Assembly (NCBI GenBank): GCA_045546915.1
Contig: JAZQDU010000027.1
Coordinates: 124,001 to 188,000, forward strand
Reading direction: 5' to 3'
Source of the DNA: UMGS172 sp045546915
GTDB taxonomy: Bacteria > Bacillota > Clostridia > Oscillospirales > Acutalibacteraceae
DNA length: 64,000 nucleotides
The position numbers were made by a program, and so were the translations under genes. Of the stretch, positions 41,680 through 50,782 are shown in pieces; position 1 is the stretch's first letter, and every line of letters starts with the position of its first letter. The notes beneath the pieces were generated by a model, which was not told where the DNA came from, searched no databases, and saw only the letters and a list, made by a program, of their open reading frames with translations.

Positions 41680-42591
41680 TTATTTTGCCATTGCAGCAAC
41701 TTCAGCAGCGAAATCGTCAACGCGTTTTTCGATTCCTTCGCCTTTTTCGTAACGAACAAATTCAGCAATTTCAATCTTTCCGCCAAGTTCTTTAGCGGTG
41801 TTTGCAACATATTTAGCAACGGTAAGGTCACCGTCGATAACATACTGCTGCTCAACAAGGCAGTTTTCCTTGAAGTATTTGCCCATTTTGCCCTCAACGA
41901 TTTTGCCGAGAACAGCATCAGGCTTGCCAGCCATTTTGGGGTCTTCCTTCATCTGAGCAACCATGATTTCCTTTTCCTTAGCGATAACCTCTGCAGGAAC
42001 AGAAGCCTCGTCAAGGTAAGAGGGGTTCATAGCGGCAATCTGCATAGCGATGTTTTTACCCATAGCAACAAAGCCGTCTTTATCTGCAACATCGGTATCG
42101 AACTTAACCATAACACCGATTTTACCGCCTGCATGAACATAACTTACAACGTCGCCTTCAAGGATAACGAAACGGCGAATCTGAATGTTCTCACGGAATT
42201 TAAGGAAGATATCCTGCTTATATTCATCAACCGATTTGCCGGTCTCGTCCTTAGCGGCTGTAAGAGCCTCAACATCAGCAGGTTTTGTTTTTGCAGCAAT
42301 TTCTGCAACCTTAGTTACGAAAGCCTTAAACTCGTCGTTAGAAGCAACGAAGTCAGTCTCAGAGTTAACCTCAACAACAACGCCTACGCCATTATCGGTG
42401 TAAGCAACAACGGTACCTTCTGCAGCAATACGAGAAGCCTTCTTTGCCTGAGAAGCAAGACCTTTCTCACGGAGATAGTCAACAGCGGCATCCATGTTGC
42501 CGTCACACTCGGTAAGAGCCTTTTTACAATCCATCATTCCGCAACCGGTCTTCTCGCGAAGAGCCTGTACGTCTTTAGCTGTAAATGCCAT
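41680..42591 (-). CDS. tsf: Elongation factor Ts
   Basis: A 303-residue nucleotide exchange factor for EF-Tu. The N-terminal UBA-like part reads TAKDVQALREKTGCGMMDCKKAL, followed by the coiled and core domains (EVNSETDFVASNDEFKAFV, the EF-Tu contact loop). Its C-terminal half includes AMQIAAMNPSYLDEASVP and VEQQYVIDGDLTV. The ATG at 42591 has GGAGGAA upstream; a TTG at 42606 is part of that site. It is co-transcribed with rpsB 77 bases upstream, the standard order. Confidence 0.97.
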   Translation of the reverse strand: MAFTAKDVQALREKTGCGMMDCKKALTECDGNMDAAVDYLREKGLASQAKKASRIAAEGTVVAYTDNGVGVVVEVNSETDFVASNDEFKAFVTKVAEIAAKTKPADVEALTAAKDETGKSVDEYKQDIFLKFRENIQIRRFVILEGDVVSYVHAGGKIGVMVKFDTDVADKDGFVAMGKNIAMQIAAMNPSYLDEASVPAEVIAKEKEIMVAQMKEDPKMAGKPDAVLGKIVEGKMGKYFKENCLVEQQYVIDGDLTVAKYVANTAKELGGKIEIAEFVRYEKGEGIEKRVDDFAAEVAAMAK

Positions 42592-42668
42592 TTTTATTTC
42601 CTCCAATTATTTAAGATTTTAAAAACGCCGGCAAAAGCGCACTCTCGCCGGCCTAAAATTACAATTAA

Positions 42669-43412
42669 TTATTCAGCAGTTTCTTCTGCAGCGGGAGCCT
42701 CTTCTTCAGCAACCTCTACAACAGTCTGCTCGCCCTGTCTTGCCTCGATAACTGCTGCTGCGATGGTAGAAGCAATAAGCTTTACTGCGCGGATAGCATC
42801 ATCGTTACCGGGGATAACTGCGTCGATTTCATCAGGGTCGCAGTTGGTATCAACAATAGCGATAATGGGAATGTGAAGTTTCTTTGCTTCCTGAACAGCG
42901 ATTCTTTCTTTTCTGGGGTCAACAATGAAAAGTGCGCCGGGGATTTTTTCCATATTCTGAATACCGCCCAAGAACTTTTCAAGTTTCTCAATTTCAAGTT
43001 CAAGGCCGATAACTTCCTTTTTGGGAAGCAAATCGAAAGTGCCGTCTTCCTTCATCTTGCGAAGCTGGTTAAGACGTGCAATTCTGGTACGAATGGTACG
43101 GAAGTTAGTGAGCATACCGCCGAGCCAACGTGCGTTTACGTAAGGCATAGAGCAGTTGATAGCCTCTTCCTTAATCGAATCCTGAGCCTGTTTCTTTGTA
43201 CCAACAAAGAGAATGTCTTTGCCTTCAGCGGCAATGTCACGGGCAAAAAGATATGCCTCGTTGAGCTTTTTAACGGTTTTCTGCAAGTCGATAATGTAGA
43301 TACCGTTACGCTCTGTGAAAATGTACTCAGCCATTTTCGGGTTCCAGCGACGGGTCTGATGTCCGAAATGAACACCGGCCTCGAGCAGCTGTTTCATAGA
43401 TACTACTGCCAT
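42669..43412 (-). CDS. rpsB: 30S ribosomal protein S2
   Basis: A 247-residue S2: VSMKQLLEAGVHFGHQTRRWNPKM at the start, then FVGTKKQAQDSI, WLGGMLTNFRTIR, and IVDTNCDPDEIDAVIPGNDDAIRA, all hallmark blocks. The C-terminal tail is acidic (VEVAEEEAPAAEE). GGAGGAAA precedes the ATG. Expression is likely set by the structured leader upstream. Confidence 0.98.
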   Translation of the reverse strand: MAVVSMKQLLEAGVHFGHQTRRWNPKMAEYIFTERNGIYIIDLQKTVKKLNEAYLFARDIAAEGKDILFVGTKKQAQDSIKEEAINCSMPYVNARWLGGMLTNFRTIRTRIARLNQLRKMKEDGTFDLLPKKEVIGLELEIEKLEKFLGGIQNMEKIPGALFIVDPRKERIAVQEAKKLHIPIIAIVDTNCDPDEIDAVIPGNDDAIRAVKLIASTIAAAVIEARQGEQTVVEVAEEEAPAAEETAE

Positions 43413-43546
43413 TTTTATTTCCTCCTTCGGTTATACCGCCGCATCCGTTTTAATTGACGGCTTTCTTGCGGCACGCAAGCACCGTTTCGTCACTCTACGG
43501 ATACGTGTGAATTTTTTGACTCAGAGTTGGCACACTCCGAGCCGTG
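43413..43546 (-). promoter_or_regulatory. Structured 5' leader of rpsB (S2-type autoregulatory candidate)
   Basis: About 135 bases of untranslated leader with several stems: CTCGGAGT with ACTCTGAG near 43515-43540, and CTTGCG/CGCAAG within GGTG...GCCGT near 43460-43485. Firmicutes often carry an S2-binding leader at this place. I cannot align it to the known family by eye. Confidence 0.5.
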
Positions 43547-43548
43547 AT

Positions 43549-43577
43549 ATTATAACACAAACATTTTTAAAATGCAA
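43549..43577 (-). promoter_or_regulatory. rpsB-tsf promoter
   Basis: Minus strand TTGCAT (43572-43577), 17-base spacer, TATAAT (43549-43554). Confidence 0.78.
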
Positions 43578-43602
43578 GAGTTTTTTTGAAATTGCCGTCT
43601 AA

Positions 43603-44595
43603 TTATTTATACATCTCGCCGATTTCATTAGCCTTTTGCATTACAGCCTCTTTAAGGGTTGCCGGTGACAAAACTTTTATGCCACCGCCAAACTGCATTA
43701 GCCACCCGATAAGTCCCTCACTTACGTTAGCATCAACGCCAAAGCGAAAAACTTTTCTTTGACGGTCGGTTCTTATAAAAATTCCGCTTCCAAAACGGTC
43801 TTGAATTTGTTCAAAAAGTTTTTCGTCACATTCAAGGTCAATTCTGCATTTTTCGCCGCCAAACATATTAAAGGTTTTGTTTGCGTAATCAGCAGTATCA
43901 AACCTCTGGGTATACTCAGTTACCTCGCTAAAATGTCTCCAAGGCTGCCTTGTAACCATCACGCTTTCGATTCGGTCGACCCTCAGATGCATAAGATTAT
44001 CATATTTGGGGTTATTGCCTATAACGTAATAACGGTCGGCGTCCCAAAGCAAAGCATAAGGACAAACGGTTATCTCTTTTTTAACCTTTTTAATACCTCC
44101 GTCACCAAACTGAGAACGTGCATACACTATTTTTACAGTTTTGTGACAACTTATGGCATGGTTCAACTGCTCTATTATCGCATACACACCGTCATTTTCA
44201 CTTTTGGCACGGTTTTCGATACAAACGCGTGATTTGATTTCCTCTGCCTCGTAAACGCTGACAAGTTTCTGCAGTTTACCTACAAGATTTTTGGTTTTGC
44301 CCTTAGGAATAAAACCCGCCGACATAACAGCATCGGTAAGCAGATTTACCTCGGGCAACGAAAACTGTCGGCTTGCGAGATAATAACCTCGGTTTTTTCC
44401 GCCCGACGTTAAAATATCATGCCCTAATTCACGAAGAATCTCAATATCGTCATAAACCGCTTTTCGCTCGGCTATAATACCGTCGCAAGACAGTTTTTGC
44501 AAAATATCAGCAGCAGTCAATGCGTGTTCGCTGTCACTATATTCTTTCAAGTAATTAAGCACACAAATTATTCTTGCTTTTTTGCTAAGTTCCAT
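43603..44595 (-). CDS. WYL-domain transcriptional regulator
   Basis: A 330-residue protein: N-terminal DeoR-type winged helix (LTAADILQKLSCDG, AERKAVYDDIEILRELGHDI), a middle WYL domain (VCPYALLWDADRYYVIG, where the family's W-Y-L becomes ALLWDADRYYVIG) and a C-terminal WCX-type domain ending in LIGWLMQFGGGIKVLSP. WYL domains bind ligands such as nucleic-acid fragments or nucleotides. The ATG at 44595 has AAAGAGG seven bases upstream. It follows rnmV by two bases, the last gene of that operon. Confidence 0.88.
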   Translation of the reverse strand: MELSKKARIICVLNYLKEYSDSEHALTAADILQKLSCDGIIAERKAVYDDIEILRELGHDILTSGGKNRGYYLASRQFSLPEVNLLTDAVMSAGFIPKGKTKNLVGKLQKLVSVYEAEEIKSRVCIENRAKSENDGVYAIIEQLNHAISCHKTVKIVYARSQFGDGGIKKVKKEITVCPYALLWDADRYYVIGNNPKYDNLMHLRVDRIESVMVTRQPWRHFSEVTEYTQRFDTADYANKTFNMFGGEKCRIDLECDEKLFEQIQDRFGSGIFIRTDRQRKVFRFGVDANVSEGLIGWLMQFGGGIKVLSPATLKEAVMQKANEIGEMYK

Positions 44596-44597
44596 AT

Positions 44598-45179
44598 TCA
44601 AACCTCTTTGTCGGTCAATTCTTCTTTTGTGTATAAAAGATTAAGTGCCGTCAGCAGTTGCGATACCGACATTCCCTTGGGCAACCCCAACTTTTCTTCA
44701 AGTTCGCAACGTTTCTGAGCACTGTTGTCCTTGCCTAAAAGCCCCGTTTCATATAAATCCGCACGCGTGATTTTTGCCTCTGCGACAGTAACTTTTCCGT
44801 CTTGAACGTCTATTCCCGCCTTCAAAAAAGCCTCTGTTATAATCTGTTCACTCAGCCCCTCAACCCCTAAAAAGCCTTGTTTGGACTGGGTTGTTTTACG
44901 CTTTTCCTTGCCTTTTATCTCAGGCACAAAGACATTTATAATGTTTTTAGGGTCGGTAATGCCCGACAGATGGCCTCTTATCATAAACCCTGCCGAATCA
45001 CTGTCGGTCAAAATAATAATCCCCTTTTTTTCGGCAACTTTTCTGATAAGTTCGCGTTTTTGTTTGTCTTTAAAAATCCTGAATCCGTCGGTGGTAATAA
45101 TCTCGGCATCGACAAAATTTGATAATCTTATCTTGTCATATTTCCCCTCAACAATAACTGCTTGCTTTAAGCGAATCAT
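44598..45179 (-). CDS. rnmV: Ribonuclease M5
   Basis: A 193-residue Toprim protein maturing 5S rRNA. Toprim catalytic motifs: IVEGKYDKIRL (Glu, residue 11) and IIILTDSDSAGFMIRG (Asp-x-Asp near 57), followed by VFVPEIKGKEKRKTTQ. The C-terminal half is the RNA-binding extension typical of M5. It overlaps holA by four bases upstream and is followed closely by the WYL regulator. Confidence 0.9.
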   Translation of the reverse strand: MIRLKQAVIVEGKYDKIRLSNFVDAEIITTDGFRIFKDKQKRELIRKVAEKKGIIILTDSDSAGFMIRGHLSGITDPKNIINVFVPEIKGKEKRKTTQSKQGFLGVEGLSEQIITEAFLKAGIDVQDGKVTVAEAKITRADLYETGLLGKDNSAQKRCELEEKLGLPKGMSVSQLLTALNLLYTKEELTDKEV

Positions 45180-46243
45180 GCTTTAGTCCTCGCAACCATA
45201 GCCAAATCAACCACTGCCTTTTCAAGCAAAGTCCTGCCGTCACAACGGGTGCTCTTCATTAACTTATCACAGTCGGCAAGCAGTTTTATTGATTCTATAA
45301 GTTGGTTTTCCGAAAGTTTGCTCAACTGTCTCTCACCCTCAGTAAGGCGGAATGCTGTGTTATAGTATCCCAATTCTTTTGCAGCACTATCGGGTTTTCG
45401 GCCGGTTGAACGCACGGCAAAAGCACGGTAAATATCGATATACGCCGACGACAGACACATTAAAATAAACTGTGGGTCGGTGTTCATATAAAGCAAGTCG
45501 TCAAGTATTTTGTATGCGCCTTGCAAATCGCCTTTTAACACCGCTTTTGAAACATTATAGACCGACGCCTCGGTTGAACGCGAGCAAATTTTATTTATCT
45601 CATTTGCGGTGATGTTTCCGCCCTCGCCAACAAAAAAGCATAACTTTTCAAGTTCGTTTATCAAAGTATTAAGATCGCCAGAACAGGTTTGGACCATGTA
45701 TCTTGCAGCTGAAATGTCAAGCCCGCATTGTCTTTTAGCGGCACCTGTTTGCAAAAGTTTTATTATTTCCGCCTCGGTTTTGCGTGCTATGTTGCAAACC
45801 ACACCGCCCGACTCTGACACTGCCTTAAACAGTTTTGAAAACTTATCCGACACTTTCTTTGCATTAACTTCAACCGTTTCAAACCACAAAATAAGAATAC
45901 TGGTTGACGGCATATCGTTTATTAACGAAATAACCTTTTCAATTTCGTTGACAGACGCTTTGTCAAAAGGGTAATCACACAAACTCACAACACGGTAAGC
46001 ACTCATCATAGGAAATGACATAACCGCATCATAAACCTCTTGCACCTTTACTGCACCGTCAAACTGCGTCACGTTAAAGTCCGCAAAATCATCTACTGCC
46101 GAAGAAATTATACTTTTAACATAACGCTTTATCATGTAATGTTCGTCGCCGAAAATACAATATACATTTGCGTATTTTTTGGATTTTATCTGCATTTTAA
46201 GGTCATATTCGGTTAAAAAGTCCTGTTTTGATTTAGCGGGCAT
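45176..46243 (-). CDS. holA: DNA polymerase III delta subunit
   Basis: A 355-residue clamp-loader subunit that opens the beta sliding clamp. N-terminal NVYCIFGDEHYMIKRYVKSI replaces the P-loop as in other HolA proteins; AKKVSDKFSKLFKAVSESGGVV, a middle ISAARYMVQTCSGDLNTLINELEKL block and the C-terminal collar helices (AYKILDDLLYMNTDPQFILMCLSS) follow. It overlaps comEC by 11 bases and rnmV by four, a common Firmicute order (comEC-holA). Confidence 0.9.
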   Translation of the reverse strand: MPAKSKQDFLTEYDLKMQIKSKKYANVYCIFGDEHYMIKRYVKSIISSAVDDFADFNVTQFDGAVKVQEVYDAVMSFPMMSAYRVVSLCDYPFDKASVNEIEKVISLINDMPSTSILILWFETVEVNAKKVSDKFSKLFKAVSESGGVVCNIARKTEAEIIKLLQTGAAKRQCGLDISAARYMVQTCSGDLNTLINELEKLCFFVGEGGNITANEINKICSRSTEASVYNVSKAVLKGDLQGAYKILDDLLYMNTDPQFILMCLSSAYIDIYRAFAVRSTGRKPDSAAKELGYYNTAFRLTEGERQLSKLSENQLIESIKLLADCDKLMKSTRCDGRTLLEKAVVDLAMVARTKA

Positions 46244-48359
46244 AAACCACTATTTCCTTTCCTTGCTTTATTTTCACCGAAACCGATGAAGAAGATTTAT
46301 AATACACTTTGCCGTATTTTGATTCGATTAACAAAGGCAACCAGTCATCCGATATGACCGTAATCTGCGGTTCGTCCACACTTGGTAACGCACCGTTTGA
46401 AAACAGTACATCGGGCGTCATTTTATCGGCTGAATACTTGCCAAAACCTATTAGCACCTGCTTATCATATGCCGACAGAAGATAACTACACCCTTTTTCA
46501 TGCGGTATAGCGGTGAGTTTAACCCCGTCATGCAAATTCATCTCAAAACCTTCGGTTGGTAAACAAGCACTCTTATCCATTTTTAAAAATTTTGTCAATG
46601 TTGCTGCACCACCGGTGCAATTTTCACTATCCGACGGCAAAAGTATTGCCTCGACGGTGGTCACACCGTGCAACCGTAGTTCACGCGTGATTATATATGC
46701 ATCGGATGATTCGTCTCCACACCCTATTATAACACATTTTTCACCATAGTAAATAACCACCGAGAAACCTTTTTGCAAATTAATTAAAGAAATCTCCACA
46801 ACCGAACTTGCCGAGTACTTTTGCCCCCACAAACTAACGAGAAGCAGTGCCGACAAAAGTAATGCTACAAACCGTTTTCCGCCGACCGAACCTAACAGAT
46901 ACCAAATACCAACAAGTGCCATGCCTAAGCCCATCCACAAAAGCGCAGAATAGTGCCCGAACGGTATGTACGAAAACGGAATGGTAGCAAGCGAGTGTAT
47001 AGCCGTTTCTATATATTCAAGCAATAACCACACTACAGCAAAAATAAGGTTTGAAACTACTCCTAAAAAGGGAATGAAACATAATATTATTCCTAACACC
47101 GCCAAAACGAGTGTGTATGCCACCGCCGCACATATAGCAACACCTGCTATTGGTGATATGACCGATACAAAGCCAAACTCTAAAACCTGCAACGGCAAAG
47201 TGAAAACGACTGCTCCGGCCGACTGAAAGAAAATTGTTCCTGCTGCATGCACGACACGGTTTACTTTTCGGTTTTTAAAAGTCACCCTTGATTTTATTTT
47301 ATCATCATACGTCTTAGTTGCAACTATAACTCCCGCCGTAGCAGTACATGATAAGCAAAACCCAAGGTCTAAAACGTAAAACGGATTAATAATAAGCATG
47401 CCCGTAACAGCCAACCCTAAGGAATTAAGCCCATCGGTTCTTTTTAGGGATGCTTCACCCAAAAACGCAATAACGCACATCACACCTGCTCTTAGAGCCG
47501 AGGCATGAAATCCTGTCACCGCCACTACCGCCAGGACAGGAACCATTGCGACTATAACGGCTAACCGCCGTCTCATAAATAATTCCAAAAGCGTTATTAT
47601 TGCCATACATATAACACTTATATGCAAACCCGAAACCGAGGTAATATGTATAACCCCGCAGAAAACAAAATCGTTATAAAGGCGTTCGCTCATCTGGCCG
47701 GTGCTTCCTAAAACCACACCGTTTAATATGCCTCTTTTGTCGCCCGAAAAATGTTGATTTATCACTCTTCTTACGGCTTGCCTTATATCAACAGCCTTTT
47801 CGTATAAACTGAATTTGTGACCTGTTATACTAAAGTTTTGAGCCGAAGCAGAAACATAAATCCCCTTCGCATAACTGCTTTTACGATATGCCTCGTCAAT
47901 TTCTTTAAAGGTTACGTCGGCAGTAAACACATCACCTACTTTTGCATCAAACAGCGGTTCATCAGCCGAAACCCAAATGCTTAAATTTATACTTTTACAA
48001 ATACCTGAATTTTCATGTTTTTTGTTTGATGTTTTTACATACAAAACCGACATATCCCCAAACGCTTGAGGTTCTTCAGTTACATAACAGGTGACTTTAC
48101 CGCTTTTACCTGCAAGTTGAGAAGTTTTCACAACCGTAAAGTGGTTAAACAATATAATATAAAGTCCGAAAGCGGCACAAAACAACAGCACCGCCGACGA
48201 AGATATATACTTTTTAAGTTTATTTCTAAAACAAAGACACGCAACGGCAGACACAAGTAAAACCAAGGTCAGTCCAAAAACTGCCACCTCATCGGCCACA
48301 AATAAAAGCGTTGAAAGCGCAACAACAATAAGCGCTATATTTAAAGCCATTCTCCTCAT
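46233..48359 (-). CDS. comEC: ComEC/Rec2-family membrane protein with degenerate MBL domain
   Basis: A 708-residue polytopic protein. After an N-terminal helix pair comes an OB-like extracellular region (about 75-190), then the competence core with ITSVSGLHISVICMAI (the conserved SGLHxS motif near residue 245) and about seven helices. The C-terminal 170 residues have the length of the metallo-beta-lactamase domain, but the HxHxDH motif is absent: the place where it belongs reads ILLPSDSENCTGG. So DNA transport could remain while the nuclease-like activity is probably lost. No comEA is adjacent. A hairpin separates it from rarA upstream. Confidence 0.87.
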   Translation of the reverse strand: MRRMALNIALIVVALSTLLFVADEVAVFGLTLVLLVSAVACLCFRNKLKKYISSSAVLLFCAAFGLYIILFNHFTVVKTSQLAGKSGKVTCYVTEEPQAFGDMSVLYVKTSNKKHENSGICKSINLSIWVSADEPLFDAKVGDVFTADVTFKEIDEAYRKSSYAKGIYVSASAQNFSITGHKFSLYEKAVDIRQAVRRVINQHFSGDKRGILNGVVLGSTGQMSERLYNDFVFCGVIHITSVSGLHISVICMAIITLLELFMRRRLAVIVAMVPVLAVVAVTGFHASALRAGVMCVIAFLGEASLKRTDGLNSLGLAVTGMLIINPFYVLDLGFCLSCTATAGVIVATKTYDDKIKSRVTFKNRKVNRVVHAAGTIFFQSAGAVVFTLPLQVLEFGFVSVISPIAGVAICAAVAYTLVLAVLGIILCFIPFLGVVSNLIFAVVWLLLEYIETAIHSLATIPFSYIPFGHYSALLWMGLGMALVGIWYLLGSVGGKRFVALLLSALLLVSLWGQKYSASSVVEISLINLQKGFSVVIYYGEKCVIIGCGDESSDAYIITRELRLHGVTTVEAILLPSDSENCTGGAATLTKFLKMDKSACLPTEGFEMNLHDGVKLTAIPHEKGCSYLLSAYDKQVLIGFGKYSADKMTPDVLFSNGALPSVDEPQITVISDDWLPLLIESKYGKVYYKSSSSVSVKIKQGKEIVVYAR

Positions 48360-48395
48360 AAAGCCACATTACCTTCGTTGTTTTATAAACGCACA

Positions 48396-48437
48396 ACAGC
48401 TCCCGTCCGGTATTACGTTTAAGGGAGCTGTTTTTTG
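48396..48437 (+). terminator. Plus-oriented terminator-like hairpin
   Basis: ACAGCTCCC pairs with GGGAGCTGT over an 18-base loop, with TTTTTTG on the plus strand only. It lies between two minus-strand genes, so its orientation is unexpected; on the minus strand it could only weakly end rarA transcripts. Confidence 0.55.
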
Positions 48438-48441
48438 TAGA

Positions 48442-49710
48442 TTATTCACCTTTGATTTTTTTCCAGTATTCTTTAAACCCTTGCTCGGTTTTGTTGTTTC
48501 CAAACTCATAATACGAAACATTTTTAAGCACATCAGGCAGATACTGTTGCTTAACATAACGATTGGGAAAATCATGCGGATACAGATAATGCTGCCCCTT
48601 TATAACGGCATCTTCACCATCAAAATGTTTATTCTGAAGATTTCTCGGTACCGGTCCGCTTTTACCCTTTGCAATATCCTCCATTGCAGAATTAATTGCG
48701 TTATGCGCCGTATTCGATTTTGGACTAAGTGCAACCAAGATAACCGCGTCAGCCAACGCAAGTCTTGCCTCAGGAAGCCCTACTGCCATGGCAATGTCCA
48801 CCGCAGATTTTACAATAGGTATTATCTGCGGATATGCAAGTCCGACATCCTCACACGCACAAACCATAAGCCTTCGGCAAGCCGACGGCAGGTCACCCGA
48901 TTCAAGCAACCGTCCCAAATAATGCACGGCGGCATCAGGGTCACTACCACGCATCGACTTCTGAAAAGCCGATACGATATCATAATGGTCATCACCCTCG
49001 CGGTCATACCTCATTGCGCTCTTTTGCGTGAGTGACTCAGCAGTTTCCTGCTTTATAATTAACTTTTTGTCAGTTCTATCAGATGAAAGTACACAAAGTT
49101 CAACGGCATTAAGTGCTTTTCTTACATCGCCTCCGCAACCGCGACAAATAACATCGATAACCTTTTCACTTTCAAACTCGATATTTATACCTTGCTCTGA
49201 CCCAAGAATTTTTGCAGCTCTTATTACGGCGGGGCGCACATCCTCAGCGACAAGTTGTTTAAACTCAAAAACAGTAGAACGGCTGAGAATGGCATTATAA
49301 ACATAAAAATAAGGATTTTCGGTAGTAGATGCAATAAGCGTAATATCGCCGTTTTCAATACTTTCAAGCAGTGTTTGTTGCTGTTTTTTATTGAAATACT
49401 GGATTTCATCAAGATATAAAAGTATCCCGTTTTCGCCACCGAGTATTTCGGCTTTATTAATCAGTTCCCTTATATCCGAGGTCGATGCGGTAGTGGCATT
49501 AAGTTTATGCAACCGTTTCCCGCTTTGTTTCGCAATAATGCTTGCTACGGTAGTTTTACCAACGCCCGACGGCCCGTAAAATATCATATTAGGTACATTG
49601 CCCGATTCAATTATTCGCCTTAAAGGACGCCCTTCAGACAACAAGTGTCTTTGTCCTACAACCTCGTCTAAAACTTTAGGTCTTATGCGGTCTGCAAGCG
49701 GTGAAGCCAC
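48442..49710 (-). CDS. rarA: Replication-associated recombination protein A
   Basis: A 422-residue AAA+ ATPase (MgsA/RarA) acting at stalled forks. Motifs: ASPLADRIRPKVLDEVVGQRHL, Walker A GPSGVGKTTVAS, Walker B ILLYLDEIQYFNKKQQ, sensor-1 IASTTENPYF, GGDVRKALNAVEL, and the C-terminal tetramerisation part (YPHDFPNRYVKQQYLPD). Start is GTG at 49710: GGAAGGAGG ends about seven bases before it, and the upstream in-frame methionine lies within or before that site. Confidence 0.94.
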   Translation of the reverse strand: MASPLADRIRPKVLDEVVGQRHLLSEGRPLRRIIESGNVPNMIFYGPSGVGKTTVASIIAKQSGKRLHKLNATTASTSDIRELINKAEILGGENGILLYLDEIQYFNKKQQQTLLESIENGDITLIASTTENPYFYVYNAILSRSTVFEFKQLVAEDVRPAVIRAAKILGSEQGINIEFESEKVIDVICRGCGGDVRKALNAVELCVLSSDRTDKKLIIKQETAESLTQKSAMRYDREGDDHYDIVSAFQKSMRGSDPDAAVHYLGRLLESGDLPSACRRLMVCACEDVGLAYPQIIPIVKSAVDIAMAVGLPEARLALADAVILVALSPKSNTAHNAINSAMEDIAKGKSGPVPRNLQNKHFDGEDAVIKGQHYLYPHDFPNRYVKQQYLPDVLKNVSYYEFGNNKTEQGFKEYWKKIKGE

Positions 49711-49804
49711 ACTGACGCCTCCTTCCATTCTTATAAATTGATTATGACATAAAGCAACATCTTTTTCAACAAAAAAACAAAAATTTTTAAACTTAATGCT
49801 CAAA

Positions 49805-49848
49805 ACGGAACACCGCCACACTAAAATTTAGCGTAGCGGTGCTCCGTT
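49805..49848 (-). terminator. Terminator of noc
   Basis: A long imperfect stem (ACGGAGCACCGC with GCGGTGTTCCGT and further AC-CTAAA/TTTAG pairing), minus-strand tail TTTTG. Confidence 0.75.
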
Positions 49849-49876
49849 GTATGGGGATGAATATGGGTGGGTAAAG

Positions 49877-50680
49877 TTATACAGTCAACTTGCGTTTGGG
49901 AATTGTAATAGTGTACTCAATAAATTCTTCGTTTTCGCTTTTTTTAGAGTACGCATCAAGACCCGAACTTCTTATTGTGTCGACTATTTTGGAAATGCTG
50001 TTAAAATATATCCTCAAATCCGAAATCTTGCCTTTTTTTACTGCATTTCGGTCGTAATCTTTAGGCATTAACATAGAACAAACCATGTCTTCGGTATCGG
50101 CCACGGTTAATTGCTGAGCAACAACGCGATTAATCGCATTATCTCGGTCGTCTTCGGGCAATCGCAAAAGCGCTCTTGCATGACGCTCACTAAGACCTGA
50201 AGATATAATCTTTTCTCTTTGCTCAACCGAAAATTTTAGCAACCGCAATTTATTTGACAAGGTAGATTGTGCTATGCCTAAAGTTTCCGCGACCTCTTGC
50301 CGACTTAATGCAAAATCATTCATAAGCCTTTTTATGCCTTCGGCCTCCTCAAAGAAATTGAGGTCGGTCCGCTGAATGTTTTCAATAAGGCACATTAATG
50401 AGCACTCGCGGTCACCCGCATTAACCACAATACACGGAACCACTTTGAGTCCTGCAAAAACACACGCTCTTAACCTGCGCTCACCGGATATAAGTTCGAA
50501 ATAATCTCCCTTTTTGCGAACGGTTATCGGTTGTATCAGCCCATTTTTCTGAATACTTGCGGAAAGTTCAAGCAATTCATAATAGTCAAAATCTCGTCTT
50601 GGTTGATACGGAGACGGCACAATTTTATCGGGCGCGATAGACATGAGTTTGCGGTCATCTCGTCTTTTGTTAAGCAACAT
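49877..50680 (-). CDS. noc: ParB-family nucleoid occlusion protein Noc
   Basis: A 267-residue ParB/Noc protein: IVPSPYQPRRDFDYYELLELSAS-type N-domain, ISGERRLRACVFAG (the ParB GERR motif that binds CTP), ENIQRTDLNFFEEAEG, and a helix-turn-helix RQEVAETLGIAQSTLSNKLR. Adjacency to rsmG on the same strand favours Noc over Spo0J/ParB, which normally sits beside soj. The ATG at 50680 has AAGGAGGT nine bases upstream. A terminator separates it from rsmG. Confidence 0.85.
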   Translation of the reverse strand: MLLNKRRDDRKLMSIAPDKIVPSPYQPRRDFDYYELLELSASIQKNGLIQPITVRKKGDYFELISGERRLRACVFAGLKVVPCIVVNAGDRECSLMCLIENIQRTDLNFFEEAEGIKRLMNDFALSRQEVAETLGIAQSTLSNKLRLLKFSVEQREKIISSGLSERHARALLRLPEDDRDNAINRVVAQQLTVADTEDMVCSMLMPKDYDRNAVKKGKISDLRIYFNSISKIVDTIRSSGLDAYSKKSENEEFIEYTITIPKRKLTV

Positions 50681-50749
50681 TTCAGCACCTCCTTGCCTTG
50701 ATTTGATACTACCATAACCTTTTAGTCTTGGCAAGAAAAACAAAAACAA

Positions 50750-50778
50750 AAAATCGGACAAGCAGTTGTCCGATTTTA
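50750..50778 (-). terminator. Terminator of rsmG
   Basis: AAATCGGACAA pairs perfectly with TTGTCCGATTT around a four-base loop, then TTTTTTGTTTTTG on the minus strand. Confidence 0.92.
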
Positions 50779-50782
50779 CAAA

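Noticed and set aside
41611..42876. A 421-codon plus-strand frame opposite tsf and the end of rpsB
   Set aside because: Both minus-strand genes are certain; the frame starts at the terminator and encodes a low-complexity Phe/Asn/Ser-rich sequence.
49711..49821. Longer N-terminus for RarA
   Set aside because: The added residues do not fit the family and include the GGAAGGAGG ribosome site of the GTG at 49710.
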